A model generated the notes under the pieces. The model made no database searches, was not told the origin of the DNA, and worked only from the letters and a program-made list of their open reading frames with translations. Positions 36,252 to 45,399 of a stretch of 64,000 nucleotides of DNA are shown piece by piece. The stretch spans positions 992,001 to 1,056,000 of the forward strand of contig JANPZY010000001.1 in the NCBI GenBank assembly GCA_024707325.1. Direction: 5' to 3'. The stretch's first letter is position 1, and the number at the start of each line of letters is the position of its first letter. A program made the position numbers and the translations under genes. The stretch is from Opitutus sp. (GTDB lineage Bacteria; Verrucomicrobiota; Verrucomicrobiia; Opitutales; Opitutaceae).

Positions 36252-37724
36252 TCAGCGCGGCGCGCCTCCGGCCGGCAGCACCGGCACGCCCGAGAGGACG
36301 CCATGAAATTCTCTCAACGGCTCCGACAGGGAAATGCCCTCCGGTCCGGTTTTCAGTTCGCGAATCGTGTCTTCATGCGCGCCGCTGCGCTTCTTGATGA
36401 CCGAGATCGCACGTTTCACCTGGCCGCGGTATTCGAAGAAGCGAAACAACACGACCGCGTCCGCGAGATAGCTGGTGTCGATCGGCGTCTGTATATTTCC
36501 GCCGATCGTCCCATGCTGGGCCACGACCAGAATGGTGCACACCCCGCGTTCGCCGAGATACGCGAGCAACTCGTGCAATTGAGCCGTGAGAAATCTCTCC
36601 TCGAGCATGGCGTTGAGGTAGCCGTTGAGGCTGTCGATCACCACGACCGTGGCATGATCCTGCTCCACCGCTTCGCGCACCATGTGCGCGAACTCACCCG
36701 GGGAACGCTCCGTCGGATCCACCTGGCGCACGGACACTTCCCCCGCGCCCCGACCCTCGGTGAATGTTTGCCCCACGGCCTTGCTGCGAGCCAGCAGCGT
36801 CTGAGCGCGTTCGTCGAACGCGAACACTGCCGCGTGCTCTCCGCGACGCGCGGCCGACACCGCATACTGCAAAGCCATGGTCGATTTGCCCGAACCGGCG
36901 GGGCCGATGAACAAGGTCGACGTGCCGCGATCCGGACCGCCTCCGAGCAGCGCGTCGAGTGCGCCGATCCCGCTCGGCACCGGCGAGAGCGCGCGATCCG
37001 ACCGATGCTCCGCGGAGACGAGACGCGGAAAAATCCTCAGTCCGCCGCGCGCGATGACGAAATCGTGATGCCCGCCGCGAAACTGCGTGCCGCGAAACTT
37101 CACCACTCTCATCCGGCGTCGCTCTGCGCCGTAACCGGGAGCGGTCTGCGCCAGCTCGATGACTCCGTGCGCGATACTTTGCAGCTGCATGTCGGAGCCT
37201 TCGCTCGTGCCGTCATCGAGCAGCAGCACGGTGCACTGACGACCGATGAAAAACTGCTTCAAGGCCAGAATCTGCCGCCGATAGCGCAACGAACTCTGCG
37301 CGAGCAGCCTCATCTCGGAGAGCGAGTCGAACACGACGCGGGTCGGATTGCTCCGGGTCACGGCATCGAGCACGAACTTCGTGGTTTCGCTCAACTCGAC
37401 TTCCGACGGGTTGAACATCGTGAGGTTGTTCTCCCGTTCGAGCGCCTCCTCCTTCGACATCAGCTCGACGATTTCGATGCCCTCGAGATCCCAGCCGTGC
37501 GAAGCAGCGCCAGCACTCAGCTCCTCCTTGGTTTCGGACAGCGTGAGATAGAGACCGCGCTCTCCGCGGCGTCGGCCTTCCAGCAGATATTGCAGCGCCA
37601 GCGTTGTCTTGCCCGAGCCCGGATCGCCCGCGATGAGGTAAAGACGATTGGGAATGAAGCCACCGTGAAGGATATCGTCGAGACCTTCGATGCCAGTGCG
37701 GGAACGGGTTGCAGAATCTGCCAT
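36252..37724 (-). CDS. KaiC-like double RecA-domain ATPase
   Basis: A 490-aa protein with two KaiC/RecA ATPase domains. Walker A motifs are GDPGSGKT at residues 33-40 and GPAGSGKST near residue 278, and Walker B-like strands are RVVFDSLSE and TVVVIDSLNGY. Outside cyanobacteria such proteins pair with histidine kinases and are thought to regulate signalling, often with redox, light or stress input; there is no KaiA or KaiB here. The ATG at 37724 gives MADSATRSRTGIEGLDDIL. It lies upstream of the hybrid kinase in a two-gene operon. Confidence 0.88.
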   Translation of the reverse strand: MADSATRSRTGIEGLDDILHGGFIPNRLYLIAGDPGSGKTTLALQYLLEGRRRGERGLYLTLSETKEELSAGAASHGWDLEGIEIVELMSKEEALERENNLTMFNPSEVELSETTKFVLDAVTRSNPTRVVFDSLSEMRLLAQSSLRYRRQILALKQFFIGRQCTVLLLDDGTSEGSDMQLQSIAHGVIELAQTAPGYGAERRRMRVVKFRGTQFRGGHHDFVIARGGLRIFPRLVSAEHRSDRALSPVPSGIGALDALLGGGPDRGTSTLFIGPAGSGKSTMALQYAVSAARRGEHAAVFAFDERAQTLLARSKAVGQTFTEGRGAGEVSVRQVDPTERSPGEFAHMVREAVEQDHATVVVIDSLNGYLNAMLEERFLTAQLHELLAYLGERGVCTILVVAQHGTIGGNIQTPIDTSYLADAVVLFRFFEYRGQVKRAISVIKKRSGAHEDTIRELKTGPEGISLSEPLREFHGVLSGVPVLPAGGAPR

Positions 37725-37964
37725 GCGGGTAACCAAGGTTTGTTTCGGGGTGCCCGGGTGCCGGACATCCCCCGCAACGTCTATCATCCCAACAGCAGGT
37801 CAATCTCCGGGCAGGCCGGTCACCTCATTGACTCGCTGGTTATTAGGCGGTTCCTGCCGCGCTCCGCGCCACCCGGGCTGCGCCTTTTAGTTGCGGGAGA
37901 AACAACGCAGAAACGTGAGACCGGCGTCCGGCGCGATCTGTTGGGCAGGGCGACGTGAGCGGCT

Positions 37965-39302
37965 GTGTTGCAGGTGACACGCGCTCGGGCTGGTGTCGTG
38001 GCGGAGAACGCGGAAGAGTTTGGGACTTTGTCCCCGGATTTCTCCAGTTCGCGTCTGCCTTGGGCGCTCGCGTGGCGGTTGTCGCTCGGACAAATCGTCG
38101 CGTGGGGTATTCTTTACTACGCGTTCACGGTGATCGTGGGGCCGATGCAGGCGGGCACGGCTTGGTCGCGTCCGTTTTTGAACTCGGGTTTGTCGATCGG
38201 TCTGCTCGCGTGGGGCGTCGTCGCGTATCCGGTCGGCGTGTGGATCCAGCGTCACGGCGCGCGCGGGTTGATGACGGCAGCCTCGGCGCTCGGCGGCGGT
38301 TCGCTGATCTTGATGGGCAGCGTGGTGTCGCCGACGGCGTATGTGATCGCGTGGGCGGGGCTCGGCTCGGCGATGGCGGGCATGCTCTACGATCCGGCAT
38401 TTGCCGTGGTCACGCGCGCGTTTGGCGAACACTACCGGCGCGGCATCACGCTGGTGACGCTCGTGGGGGGACTCGCGAGCACGGTCTTCATTCCGCTCGC
38501 TCAACTCGCGGTGGACACGCTCGGCTGGCGCGCGGCGTTGATCGCGCTGGGAGCCTTCAAATTCGCAGTCGGCGTGCCGCTGCACCACTGGGGCTTGCCG
38601 CGCTCGGAAACGGGCGTGCGGCCCGTCGCGCGTGTATCCACCACGCCATTACGCGGCTGGGTCGCGCGGTTTCGCGCCGACGTGGCGGATCCGCGGTTCG
38701 TGGGTCTCGCGTTGTGGTTCGCGTCGCACTCCGCGGTGTTCACCGGACTTATCTTTCAACTCGTGTCGCTTTTTCAGGCGCGCGGCGTGCCGATGGCCAC
38801 CATTCTTACGGCGATCGCGATCATCGGACCGATGCAGGTGCTGGGACGGTTTTTCTTCTCGGCCCGCGCGAGCAATTTCTCGTCGCTGCGTGTGGGCCGG
38901 TGGGCGTTGGGCGGGGGACTCGCGGCGCTCACGATTGCGCTGGTCGCGCCCCCTTCGCTGTTCTGGCTCGTGGTTTTCGCGGCGTGCTGGGGCTTGAGCA
39001 ACGGCCTGCAAACGATCGTGCGCGGGACGGCGGTGGCGGAGTTGTTCGGACGTGAACGCTACGCGGAAATCAACGGCGCACTCGCCGCCCCATCCGTGCT
39101 CGCCCGCGCCGCAGCACCGCTCGTGTTTGCGTCGGCGTGGACTTACTCGGGGAGGCCCGAAATCGTGTTTGCGGTCGCTCTCGCCGTGCTCGGACTCGGC
39201 ACGCTGGGACTGTTCGTCACCGTGCGGGCAACGAGGCGATTGGGCACAGCCGAAACCCCGGGCGCTTCGGTCCGCGAAAACGTGACGGCACCGGCCGAGT
39301 AG
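37965..39302 (+). CDS. MFS transporter
   Basis: A 445-aa inner-membrane major facilitator protein with about twelve helices. LSLGQIVAWGILYYAF and the segment GLGSAMAGMLYDPAFAVVTRAF resemble monocarboxylate-like and multidrug MFS members. The substrate is unknown. A GTG at 37965 is taken as start, with in-frame GTGs at 37974 and 37998 also possible; the first 30 residues are not conserved-looking. Its end overlaps the convergent PAS gene by 86 bases. Confidence 0.85.
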   Translation: MLQVTRARAGVVAENAEEFGTLSPDFSSSRLPWALAWRLSLGQIVAWGILYYAFTVIVGPMQAGTAWSRPFLNSGLSIGLLAWGVVAYPVGVWIQRHGARGLMTAASALGGGSLILMGSVVSPTAYVIAWAGLGSAMAGMLYDPAFAVVTRAFGEHYRRGITLVTLVGGLASTVFIPLAQLAVDTLGWRAALIALGAFKFAVGVPLHHWGLPRSETGVRPVARVSTTPLRGWVARFRADVADPRFVGLALWFASHSAVFTGLIFQLVSLFQARGVPMATILTAIAIIGPMQVLGRFFFSARASNFSSLRVGRWALGGGLAALTIALVAPPSLFWLVVFAACWGLSNGLQTIVRGTAVAELFGRERYAEINGALAAPSVLARAAAPLVFASAWTYSGRPEIVFAVALAVLGLGTLGLFVTVRATRRLGTAETPGASVRENVTAPAE

Positions 39303-39996
39303 CGCGTCGCGGCAGAATCGCGAGATGGCCCGGTGTCCGCCGTCGTAAACCGCGCGCAGGCACGCGGCCGTTTTTTCCGGCTGGTCCGGCAGGCAACGCA
39401 TCCGTTGGCCAGAGTGGAATGATACGACGTCCCTCCCGCTGGAGTTGTTCGTCGCGTCCCCGCAGCTCCTGGTGGAGCACTACGCGCATGAAAGTCTCGT
39501 AGTCGGCGCAGCCGTAAGCCCGCAGTGCGGCGGCCAGGATTTCGTCGGCGGCATCCATGCCGCGCCGGCCGCCGTCGGACTCGCCTTCCAACGCTCGCTC
39601 GGCGGCGCGCATGTCGGCGTAAGCTTTTTGCACCACGTCGTGGAGCGACGCCGCGGGCTTGAAGCGGATCGAAAGAAATCCACCCGCGATCGGCGTGATG
39701 AGCGCCACGACCCAGTAGTAACGCCCGTCGGCCGCGCAGTTTTTCACGTAGGCGACCACCGGCTGGCCCGCGAGCAGGCGGCTCCACACGAGTCGAAACG
39801 CCGCGCGCGGCATGTCGGGGTGACGGATGATGTTATGCGCAGACCCGATCAGCTGCGCTTCCGAGTATCCACTCACGCGCACAAAGATCTCATTGCCGAG
39901 CTGGATCACGCCCCGGCGGTCGGTCGTCGAGAAGAACATCTCGTCAATTTCGAACTTCCTCGGCTCATCGAGCGGCGGTGCCGCGGGCGATTTCAT
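39217..39996 (-). CDS. PAS domain protein, Aer-like, possibly frameshifted near its end
   Basis: A protein with an N-terminal PAS domain of the aerotaxis type: FFSTTDRRGVIQLGNEIFVRVSGY, then NIIRHPDMPRAAFRLVW and KNCAADGRYYWV. These bind FAD or haem and sense redox or oxygen. From about base 39440 down, codon usage in this frame becomes unlike the region. An alternative frame (VVSFHSGQRMRCLPDQPEKT) has the expected G+C-rich third positions, so a frameshift may have altered the C-terminus. An ATG at 40053 could extend the N-terminus. The PAS is certain; the tail is doubtful. Confidence 0.7.
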   Translation of the reverse strand: MKSPAAPPLDEPRKFEIDEMFFSTTDRRGVIQLGNEIFVRVSGYSEAQLIGSAHNIIRHPDMPRAAFRLVWSRLLAGQPVVAYVKNCAADGRYYWVVALITPIAGGFLSIRFKPAASLHDVVQKAYADMRAAERALEGESDGGRRGMDAADEILAAALRAYGCADYETFMRVVLHQELRGRDEQLQREGRRIIPLWPTDALPAGPAGKNGRVPARGLRRRTPGHLAILPRRATRPVPSRFRGPKRPGFRLCPIASLPAR

Positions 39997-40184
39997 TGGG
40001 CGGAATTGGTTTGGCGTTCCGAACAGCAATTCTCGACCCAACTCGCTGCGCATCAGAGGCTAAAATATGCGCATAATTTGCTGCGCAGTGCTTGCAATAA
40101 CACGCTCGACCGCCCGCTGCGTGACGCACCGCGCCCTTGAGTTTGTGGGCCCGGCCTGGTTAAGTGTCGGACTCCCGCAATCCG

Positions 40185-40972
40185 ATGAGCTCCCTCAGCG
40201 ACTTCGCCTCCGTCCACGCTTCCGGCCGAAATATCGTCATGGTCACGGCCTACGACGCGTGGACCGCGCGCCTGCTCAACGACTCCCCGGTCGATGCGAT
40301 CTTGGTCGGCGACAGCCTGATGATGGTCGCCTATGGCGAACGCGACACGCTCGGCGCCACGACCGAGATCATGGCCCGGCACACGCGTGCGGTCGCGAAA
40401 GCCGCTCCCAACAAGTTCATCGTCGCCGACATGCCATTTCTCGCCGCGCGCAAGGGGAAGGCCCACGCGCTCGATTGCGCCGCCGAACTGCTCCGCGCCG
40501 GCGCGCACGCGGTGAAGCTCGAAGGCCTCCGCGGTCACGCCGAGGTCATCGCGCACCTCGTCGAAACCGGCATCCCGGTCATGGGCCATCTCGGGCTCAC
40601 GCCGCAATCGGTGCACGCGTTTGGCGGTTTCAAGGTTCAGGCGCGCGAGGCCGCCGATGCCGCCCGTTTGCGCGAAGACGCCGCCGCGCTCGAAGCGTCG
40701 GGCGCGTTCAGCGTGGTGCTCGAGTGCATCCCGCAAAACTCGCGGCTGAGGTCACGGCCTCCATTTCGATTCCGACGATCGGCATCGGCGCGGGCGCCGG
40801 TTGCTCGGGTCAGGTGCTCGTGACGCACGACTTGCTCGGCTGCCAACCCGATTTCAAGCCGCGCTTCGTCCGTCGCTTCGGCGATGTCGGCGAGGTGCTG
40901 AAAACCGGTGTCGCGAAATTCGCCAAAGCCGTGCGCGACGGGACCTTCCCGACGAACAAGGAGAGTTTCTAA
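40185..40972 (+). CDS. panB: 3-methyl-2-oxobutanoate hydroxymethyltransferase PanB, frameshifted in this sequence
   Basis: PanB makes ketopantoate from 2-oxoisovalerate and methylene-tetrahydrofolate, the first step of pantothenate synthesis. VMVTAYDAWTARL, ILVGDSLMMVAYG and MGHLGLTPQSVHAFGG are family blocks in the first frame. After ECIP at about 40730 the sequence continues as AKLAAEVTASISIPTIGIGAG to TFPTNKESF in another frame. One missing base near 40731-40734 explains the break. Both halves are intact otherwise. The stop abuts the panC start with no spacer. Confidence 0.88.
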
Positions 40973-41749
40973 ATGGCCTCGGTCACGCCCCAGGTCATCC
41001 ACACCGTCGCCGAGTGGCGCGCGTTTCGCGCCGCCCACCGCGCCGCCGGCCGCACCGTCGGTTTTGTGCCGACGATGGGCGCGCTGCACGAGGGCCACGC
41101 CTCGCTCTTCCGCGCCGCGCGGCGCGAAAACGACGTCGTGTTCGCCACGGTCTTCGTCAACCCGACGCAGTTCGACGAGCAGCAGGACTTCGACAAATAC
41201 CCGCGCACGCTCGACGCCGATGTCGCGCTCATGGCCGGGGCGGGCGTCGATGTCGTCCTCGCTCCGAGCGTGGCCGAGATGTATCCCAACGGCACCGACT
41301 ACACGGTGCAGGAAGCCACGTTTTCCCGCGAACTCTGCGGCGCGCACCGGCCGGGCCATTTCACCGGCATGCTCACGGTCGTGATGAAGCTCCTGCAGAT
41401 CGCCGACGCCGACCGCGCCTATTTTGGCGAAAAAGATTACCAACAACTCCAGCTCATCCGCGGCATGGTGCAGGCGTTTTTCCTGCCCACGCAGATTGTC
41501 CCGTGCCCGATCGTGCGCGAAGCCGACGGCCTCGCGATGAGTTCGCGCAACGCCCGCCTCTCTCCCGCCGAGCGCTCGCTCGCACCCTTGTTCAACCAGG
41601 TCCTGCGCAACGCCCGCACGCCCGAAGTCGCTCGCGCCGAGTTGGAAGCGGCTGGCTTCGCGGTCGATTACGTGGAAGATCGCGGCGACCGACGCTTCGG
41701 GGCTGTCCGCCTCGGCGCCACCCGGCTCATCGACAATGTCGCGCGGTAA
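40973..41749 (+). CDS. panC: pantoate--beta-alanine ligase PanC
   Basis: PanC (258 aa) joins pantoate and beta-alanine using ATP. VGFVPTMGALHEGHASL contains the nucleotide-binding HxGH motif. FVNPTQFDEQQDFDKYPRTL and YFGEKDYQQL are strongly conserved, and ADGLAMSSRNARLS is the KMSKS-like loop. It directly follows panB and overlaps coaC by 14 bases. It is slightly shorter at the C-terminus than typical 280-residue enzymes. Confidence 0.94.
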   Translation: MASVTPQVIHTVAEWRAFRAAHRAAGRTVGFVPTMGALHEGHASLFRAARRENDVVFATVFVNPTQFDEQQDFDKYPRTLDADVALMAGAGVDVVLAPSVAEMYPNGTDYTVQEATFSRELCGAHRPGHFTGMLTVVMKLLQIADADRAYFGEKDYQQLQLIRGMVQAFFLPTQIVPCPIVREADGLAMSSRNARLSPAERSLAPLFNQVLRNARTPEVARAELEAAGFAVDYVEDRGDRRFGAVRLGATRLIDNVAR

Positions 41750-42293
41750 CATCCTCCTCTGCCTCAGCGGCTCGATCTCCGCCTACAAGGCCTGCACCGT
41801 CATTTCGCGGCTCACGCAGGCGGGCGTCACGGTGCAAACCGCCGTCACGCCCGGCGCGCTGCGCTTCGTCGGGGCCGCCACGCTCGAGGGCCTGAGCGGT
41901 CGTCCGGTGTTTTCCGACCTGTGGGAGCCCGGCCGCGCGATGGATCACATCTCGCTCGCGCGCGAAGCCGATCTCGCGCTCCTCTGCCCCGCCACGGCCA
42001 ACACCGTCAACCGTCTCTCCGCCGGCCTCGCCGACGATCCGGTTGGCGCGCTCTTTCTCGCATGGGAACACGATAAAAAACCGTGGTGGATCGCGCCCGC
42101 GATGAACCACCGCATGTGGAAACATCCGGCCACCGAGGCTTCGCTCGCCAAGCTCCGCTCGTGGGGCGTGCGCGTGCTCGATCCGGTTGACGGTCCCCAA
42201 GCCTGCGGCGAAACCGGCCCCGGTCGTCTCGCCGATCCCGAGCAGATCGCCGCCGAGGTGCTCGCGGAGCTCGGTCGGCTGCGCAAACAATGA
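41736..42293 (+). CDS. coaC: phosphopantothenoylcysteine decarboxylase CoaC (stand-alone)
   Basis: A flavin-dependent decarboxylase (185 aa) that forms 4'-phosphopantetheine. It shows NILLCLSGSISAYKA, the active-site His region AMDHISLAREADL, the PAMNHRMWKHPA substrate motif and GPQACGETGPGRL with the catalytic Cys. In most bacteria this is the N-terminal domain of bifunctional CoaBC; here it is a separate gene. It overlaps coaB by four bases (ATGA). Confidence 0.92.
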   Translation: MSRGNILLCLSGSISAYKACTVISRLTQAGVTVQTAVTPGALRFVGAATLEGLSGRPVFSDLWEPGRAMDHISLAREADLALLCPATANTVNRLSAGLADDPVGALFLAWEHDKKPWWIAPAMNHRMWKHPATEASLAKLRSWGVRVLDPVDGPQACGETGPGRLADPEQIAAEVLAELGRLRKQ

Positions 42294-42973
42294 AACTCCT
42301 CGTCACGTCCGGCGCCACGCGCGAGCCGATCGACGAGGTGCGCTTTCTTTCCAACGTCAGCTCCGGCCGCACCGGCGCGCAGCTCGCCGATTCGCTGTCC
42401 CAGCGCGGACACGCCGTCACGCTCCTCGCCGGCGAAGCCGCTGTCCGCCCCACCGCCACGCCCGACGTCCGCACGTTTTCCTCCGCCGAGGATCTGCAAA
42501 CGAAGCTGCAAAAACTGCTCTCCACCGGCGCATTTGACGGCGTGATCATGGCCGCTGCCGTCGCCGATTATCGCCCGGCCGAGTTCACCGCGGGAAAACT
42601 CTCCTCCGACGCCGACGGCCTCACGATCCGCTGCGTGCGAAATCCCAAAATCCTGCCGCAGCTCAAATCCTTCTCGCCGCGCCCGCTCGCCGTCGTCGGT
42701 TTCAAGCTCACCGTCGGCGCCGACGCCTCCGCGCGCTACGCGGCCGTCTTCGCGCAATTCGCCACGGGCGGCGTCGACGCCGTCGTGCAAAACGACCTTG
42801 CGGAAATCCGCGCCGCCGCGGCGGACGCGCACCCGTTCCGCCTTTTCACCGCCGCGCACACCGAGCCGCAGCCGGTCGCAGGCGTGTCCGTCCTCGCGCT
42901 CGAGTTGGAGCGTATCCTGTCCCGACTTGGTCCGCACCAAGCCGGGCGCATGTCGTTGGAGGGCGAGCAGTGA
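42290..42973 (+). CDS. coaB: phosphopantothenate--cysteine ligase CoaB (stand-alone)
   Basis: CoaB (227 aa) couples phosphopantothenate with cysteine. LLVTSGATREPIDEVRFLSN and SSGRTGAQLAD form the nucleotide-binding loop, and AAAVADYRP and AVVGFKLTVG are family motifs. It corresponds to the C-terminal half of CoaBC but is encoded separately. A single 22-bp repeat unit at 42914-42935 encodes LSRLGPHQ near the C-terminus, so the tail may be repeat-derived. Confidence 0.9.
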   Translation: MKLLVTSGATREPIDEVRFLSNVSSGRTGAQLADSLSQRGHAVTLLAGEAAVRPTATPDVRTFSSAEDLQTKLQKLLSTGAFDGVIMAAAVADYRPAEFTAGKLSSDADGLTIRCVRNPKILPQLKSFSPRPLAVVGFKLTVGADASARYAAVFAQFATGGVDAVVQNDLAEIRAAAADAHPFRLFTAAHTEPQPVAGVSVLALELERILSRLGPHQAGRMSLEGEQ

Positions 42974-43190
42974 GGAGAGATGGCGAGCAGATTTCAGGGG
43001 AGGAGGCCCGACGCATACCCGGAGGGTATGTGGAGCGGCTGACGCACCCTGAAAGGTGCCGCCAGATCGTCTCAATGCGACCCGATCAACGGCATGTGTT
43101 CGGCTCAAGCTCGGCCCGGTCCGCATGAAGTCCCGACTCAAGCCGCACTCAGTCCCGACCCGGTCCGCACTGCGTCCCGACCCGGTCACG
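42914..43190 (+). repeat. 22-bp repeat units around the coaB-coaX junction
   Basis: One unit lies in the coaB 3' end (42914-42935). Four more form an array at 43103, 43125, 43147 and 43169 directly before the coaX core. Copies such as ACTCAGTCCCG then ACCCGGTCCGC match the family consensus. The bases between the two sites (42974-43102) hold no gene. The unit at 43125 starts with ATG rather than ACx and supplies the apparent coaX start codon. Confidence 0.8.
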
Positions 43191-43928
43191 CTTGTGCTGA
43201 ACATCGGCAACACCTCGCTCTTCGGCGGCGTGTCGCGCGGGAAAACGCTGCGGACGTTTCGCCTCGCCCAAAACGATCTCGCCGGTCTCCACGCCGAACT
43301 CGCGCGCGCGAAGAAAGTGACGTCCGCCGTGCTGTGCTCGGTGGTGCCGAAGCTCACCCCGAAGATCGCCGTGCTCGTGAAACGCGCGACCGGTGTCACG
43401 CCGCACGTGCTCGGCGCGGATTCGCCGCATGGTTTGCAGATCGCATATCGCGATCCGAAAAAACTGGGCGCCGACCGACTCGCGGCAGCGATCGGCGCGC
43501 GCGCGTTGTTTCCGCAAAAGAACGTGATCGTCGTGGACTGCGGCACGGCGACGACGGTGACGGCGCTCACGAAAACCGGCGAAATCGCGGGCGGCGCGAT
43601 CCTGCCCGGTGCCGGTCTGTGGGCCGAGGCGCTGGCGGGACGGACGGCGCAGTTGCCGAAGATAAAGCTCGGGCAGCCGCGCACTTCCGCGGGACGTTCG
43701 CCCGAGGAGGCGATTGCGAGCGGGATTTATTTCGGTCACCTCGGCGCGGTGCGCGAACTCGTGGCGCGGCTGCGGCACGAGGTGTTTCGTGGCGCGCAAG
43801 TGGTTGTGGTCGGCACGGGTGGGAATGCGCCGCTTTACGCCGGGGAAAAGCTCTTTACCGTAGAGGAGCCCCGACTCATTCTGCACGGTTTGCTGGTCCA
43901 GGCCGGCGCCCTTTCGCACCATGCTTAG
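43125..43928 (+). CDS. coaX: type III pantothenate kinase CoaX
   Basis: CoaX phosphorylates pantothenate, the first step of CoA synthesis, without feedback inhibition. The core begins LVLNIGNTSLFGG (phosphate-binding motif DxGNT, here NIGNT) and has GADRLAAAIGARALF, VIVVDCGTATTVTAL and GGAILPGAGL. With the ATG at 43125 the first 23 residues (MKSRLKPHSVPTRSALRPDP) come from 22-bp repeats. A GTG at 43194 would give a native-looking start at LNIGNT, so true initiation is uncertain. It overlaps panD by eight bases. Confidence 0.9.
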   Translation: MKSRLKPHSVPTRSALRPDPVTLVLNIGNTSLFGGVSRGKTLRTFRLAQNDLAGLHAELARAKKVTSAVLCSVVPKLTPKIAVLVKRATGVTPHVLGADSPHGLQIAYRDPKKLGADRLAAAIGARALFPQKNVIVVDCGTATTVTALTKTGEIAGGAILPGAGLWAEALAGRTAQLPKIKLGQPRTSAGRSPEEAIASGIYFGHLGAVRELVARLRHEVFRGAQVVVVGTGGNAPLYAGEKLFTVEEPRLILHGLLVQAGALSHHA

Positions 43929-44292
43929 AACTTTTCTCCGCACCAAGATCCATCGCGCCACCGTCACGAAAGCCGACGTGGACTACGAAGGTTCGATCTC
44001 CATCGACCGGGCGTTGTGCCGGGCCGCGGGGTTGCTCGAGTTCGAGCAGGTCGATGTTTACGACATCACGAACGGCGAGCGTTTCACGACCTACGTGATC
44101 TTCGGCGAGCCGGGGCAGATCCAGGTCAACGGTGCGGCGGCCAATCTCGTGAAGGTCGGCGACCTCGTCATCATCGCCGCCTACGCGACGCTCGAGCCGC
44201 AGGAAATCGCGCAACATCGCGCGACCGTCGTGCTGGTGGGCGAGAAGAACGCGTTGAAGTCCGTCGCCGCGACGGTCGTGCGCGAACCCTGA
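43921..44292 (+). CDS. panD: aspartate 1-decarboxylase PanD
   Basis: PanD (123 aa) makes beta-alanine for pantothenate synthesis. The proenzyme self-cleaves at the Gly-Ser bond in DYEGSISID to create its pyruvoyl group. LRTFLRTKIHRATVT at the N-terminus and YDITNGERFTTYVI are family blocks. It completes the pantothenate gene set with panB and panC, and is followed by nadA after 47 bases. Confidence 0.94.
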   Translation: MLRTFLRTKIHRATVTKADVDYEGSISIDRALCRAAGLLEFEQVDVYDITNGERFTTYVIFGEPGQIQVNGAAANLVKVGDLVIIAAYATLEPQEIAQHRATVVLVGEKNALKSVAATVVREP

Positions 44293-44339
44293 GCGGGAGC
44301 GGTTTTGACGAATCCGCCGCGGACGATTTGGTTGCGGGC

Positions 44340-45398
44340 ATGATTGCCACCGATCCCACCATCGAGGCCGAAGCCGAGCGCCTGTTGCAGGCGTTGATGC
44401 ACGTGGAGTGCGACCCGCACGGCCGTAAGTGGAATCTGGATACGTGCCGCGAGATCGCGCCGCTCACGCTCGAGATCAACCGGCTCAAGAAGGAGAAGGA
44501 CGCCGTCATCCTCACGCACTCCTACGTGGAGCCGGAGATCGTTTACGGCGTGGGCGATTTCAAGGGCGATTCGTATTTCCTCAGCCTCAAGGCCAAGGAG
44601 GCGAAGGCCAAGGTGATCGTGTTTGCCGGCGTGGTGTTCATGGCCGAGACGGCGAAGATCCTCTCGCCCGACGCACTCGTCGTCGTGCCCGACCGTCACT
44701 CGGGTTGCTCGCTCGCCGACTCGATCACGGGCGAAGACGTGCGCCGCATGAAGGCCGCGTATCCCGACGCCGCGGTCGTGTGCTACATCAACAGCACCGC
44801 CGAAGTGAAGGCGGAGTGCGACGTGTGCGTCACCTCGGGCAATGTTTACGACATTGTCGCCAAGCTGCCGCAGCGCCGGATCATTTTCGTGCCGGACCGC
44901 CTGATGGCGGAAAACATCCGCAGCGAGCTGAAGCGTCGCGGCGTCGACAAGGAGATCATCTCGTCCGACGGCACCTGCATGGTCCACGAAGAGTTCACCG
45001 TGGAGCAGATCGCCGAGGCGCGCGCACAATTTCCCGGTTTGAAAGTCGTCTCGCACCCCGAGTGCACCGCAGAAGTCGCGGCCGCGTCGGACTTCGTCGG
45101 CAGCACGGGCGCGATGATGAAATACGTGAAGAGCACCAAGGCGCCGTATTTCCTCATGCTCACCGAGTGCGGTCTCGTCGGCCGCCTCGAGGTCGAGGAT
45201 CCGGAAAAGAACTTCATCGGTGGCTGCCGTCTCTGCCCCTACATGAAGATGAACACGCTGGAAAAGGTGCGTGACGCGCTGAAGGCGCCGCGGCCCAACC
45301 AGATCGTGACGCTCGACGAAGAACTCCGCCTGCGCGCCGAACGCTGCATCGACCGGATGTTCGAGCTGACCGAGCCCGCGCCAAGCGCGGCCAGCTGA
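44340..45398 (+). CDS. nadA: quinolinate synthase NadA
   Basis: NadA (352 aa) condenses iminoaspartate with dihydroxyacetone phosphate to quinolinate in NAD synthesis, using a [4Fe-4S] cluster. AVILTHSYVEPEIVYGVGD, VVFMAETAKILSP, PDRHSGCSLAD, SHPECTAEV and GGCRLCPYMKMNTLEKV are all typical; Cys of SGCSL, HPEC and GCRLCPYM bind the cluster. It lies with nadC and nadB, making a full de novo quinolinate-to-nicotinate-mononucleotide set. Confidence 0.95.
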   Translation: MIATDPTIEAEAERLLQALMHVECDPHGRKWNLDTCREIAPLTLEINRLKKEKDAVILTHSYVEPEIVYGVGDFKGDSYFLSLKAKEAKAKVIVFAGVVFMAETAKILSPDALVVVPDRHSGCSLADSITGEDVRRMKAAYPDAAVVCYINSTAEVKAECDVCVTSGNVYDIVAKLPQRRIIFVPDRLMAENIRSELKRRGVDKEIISSDGTCMVHEEFTVEQIAEARAQFPGLKVVSHPECTAEVAAASDFVGSTGAMMKYVKSTKAPYFLMLTECGLVGRLEVEDPEKNFIGGCRLCPYMKMNTLEKVRDALKAPRPNQIVTLDEELRLRAERCIDRMFELTEPAPSAAS

Positions 45399-45399
45399 G

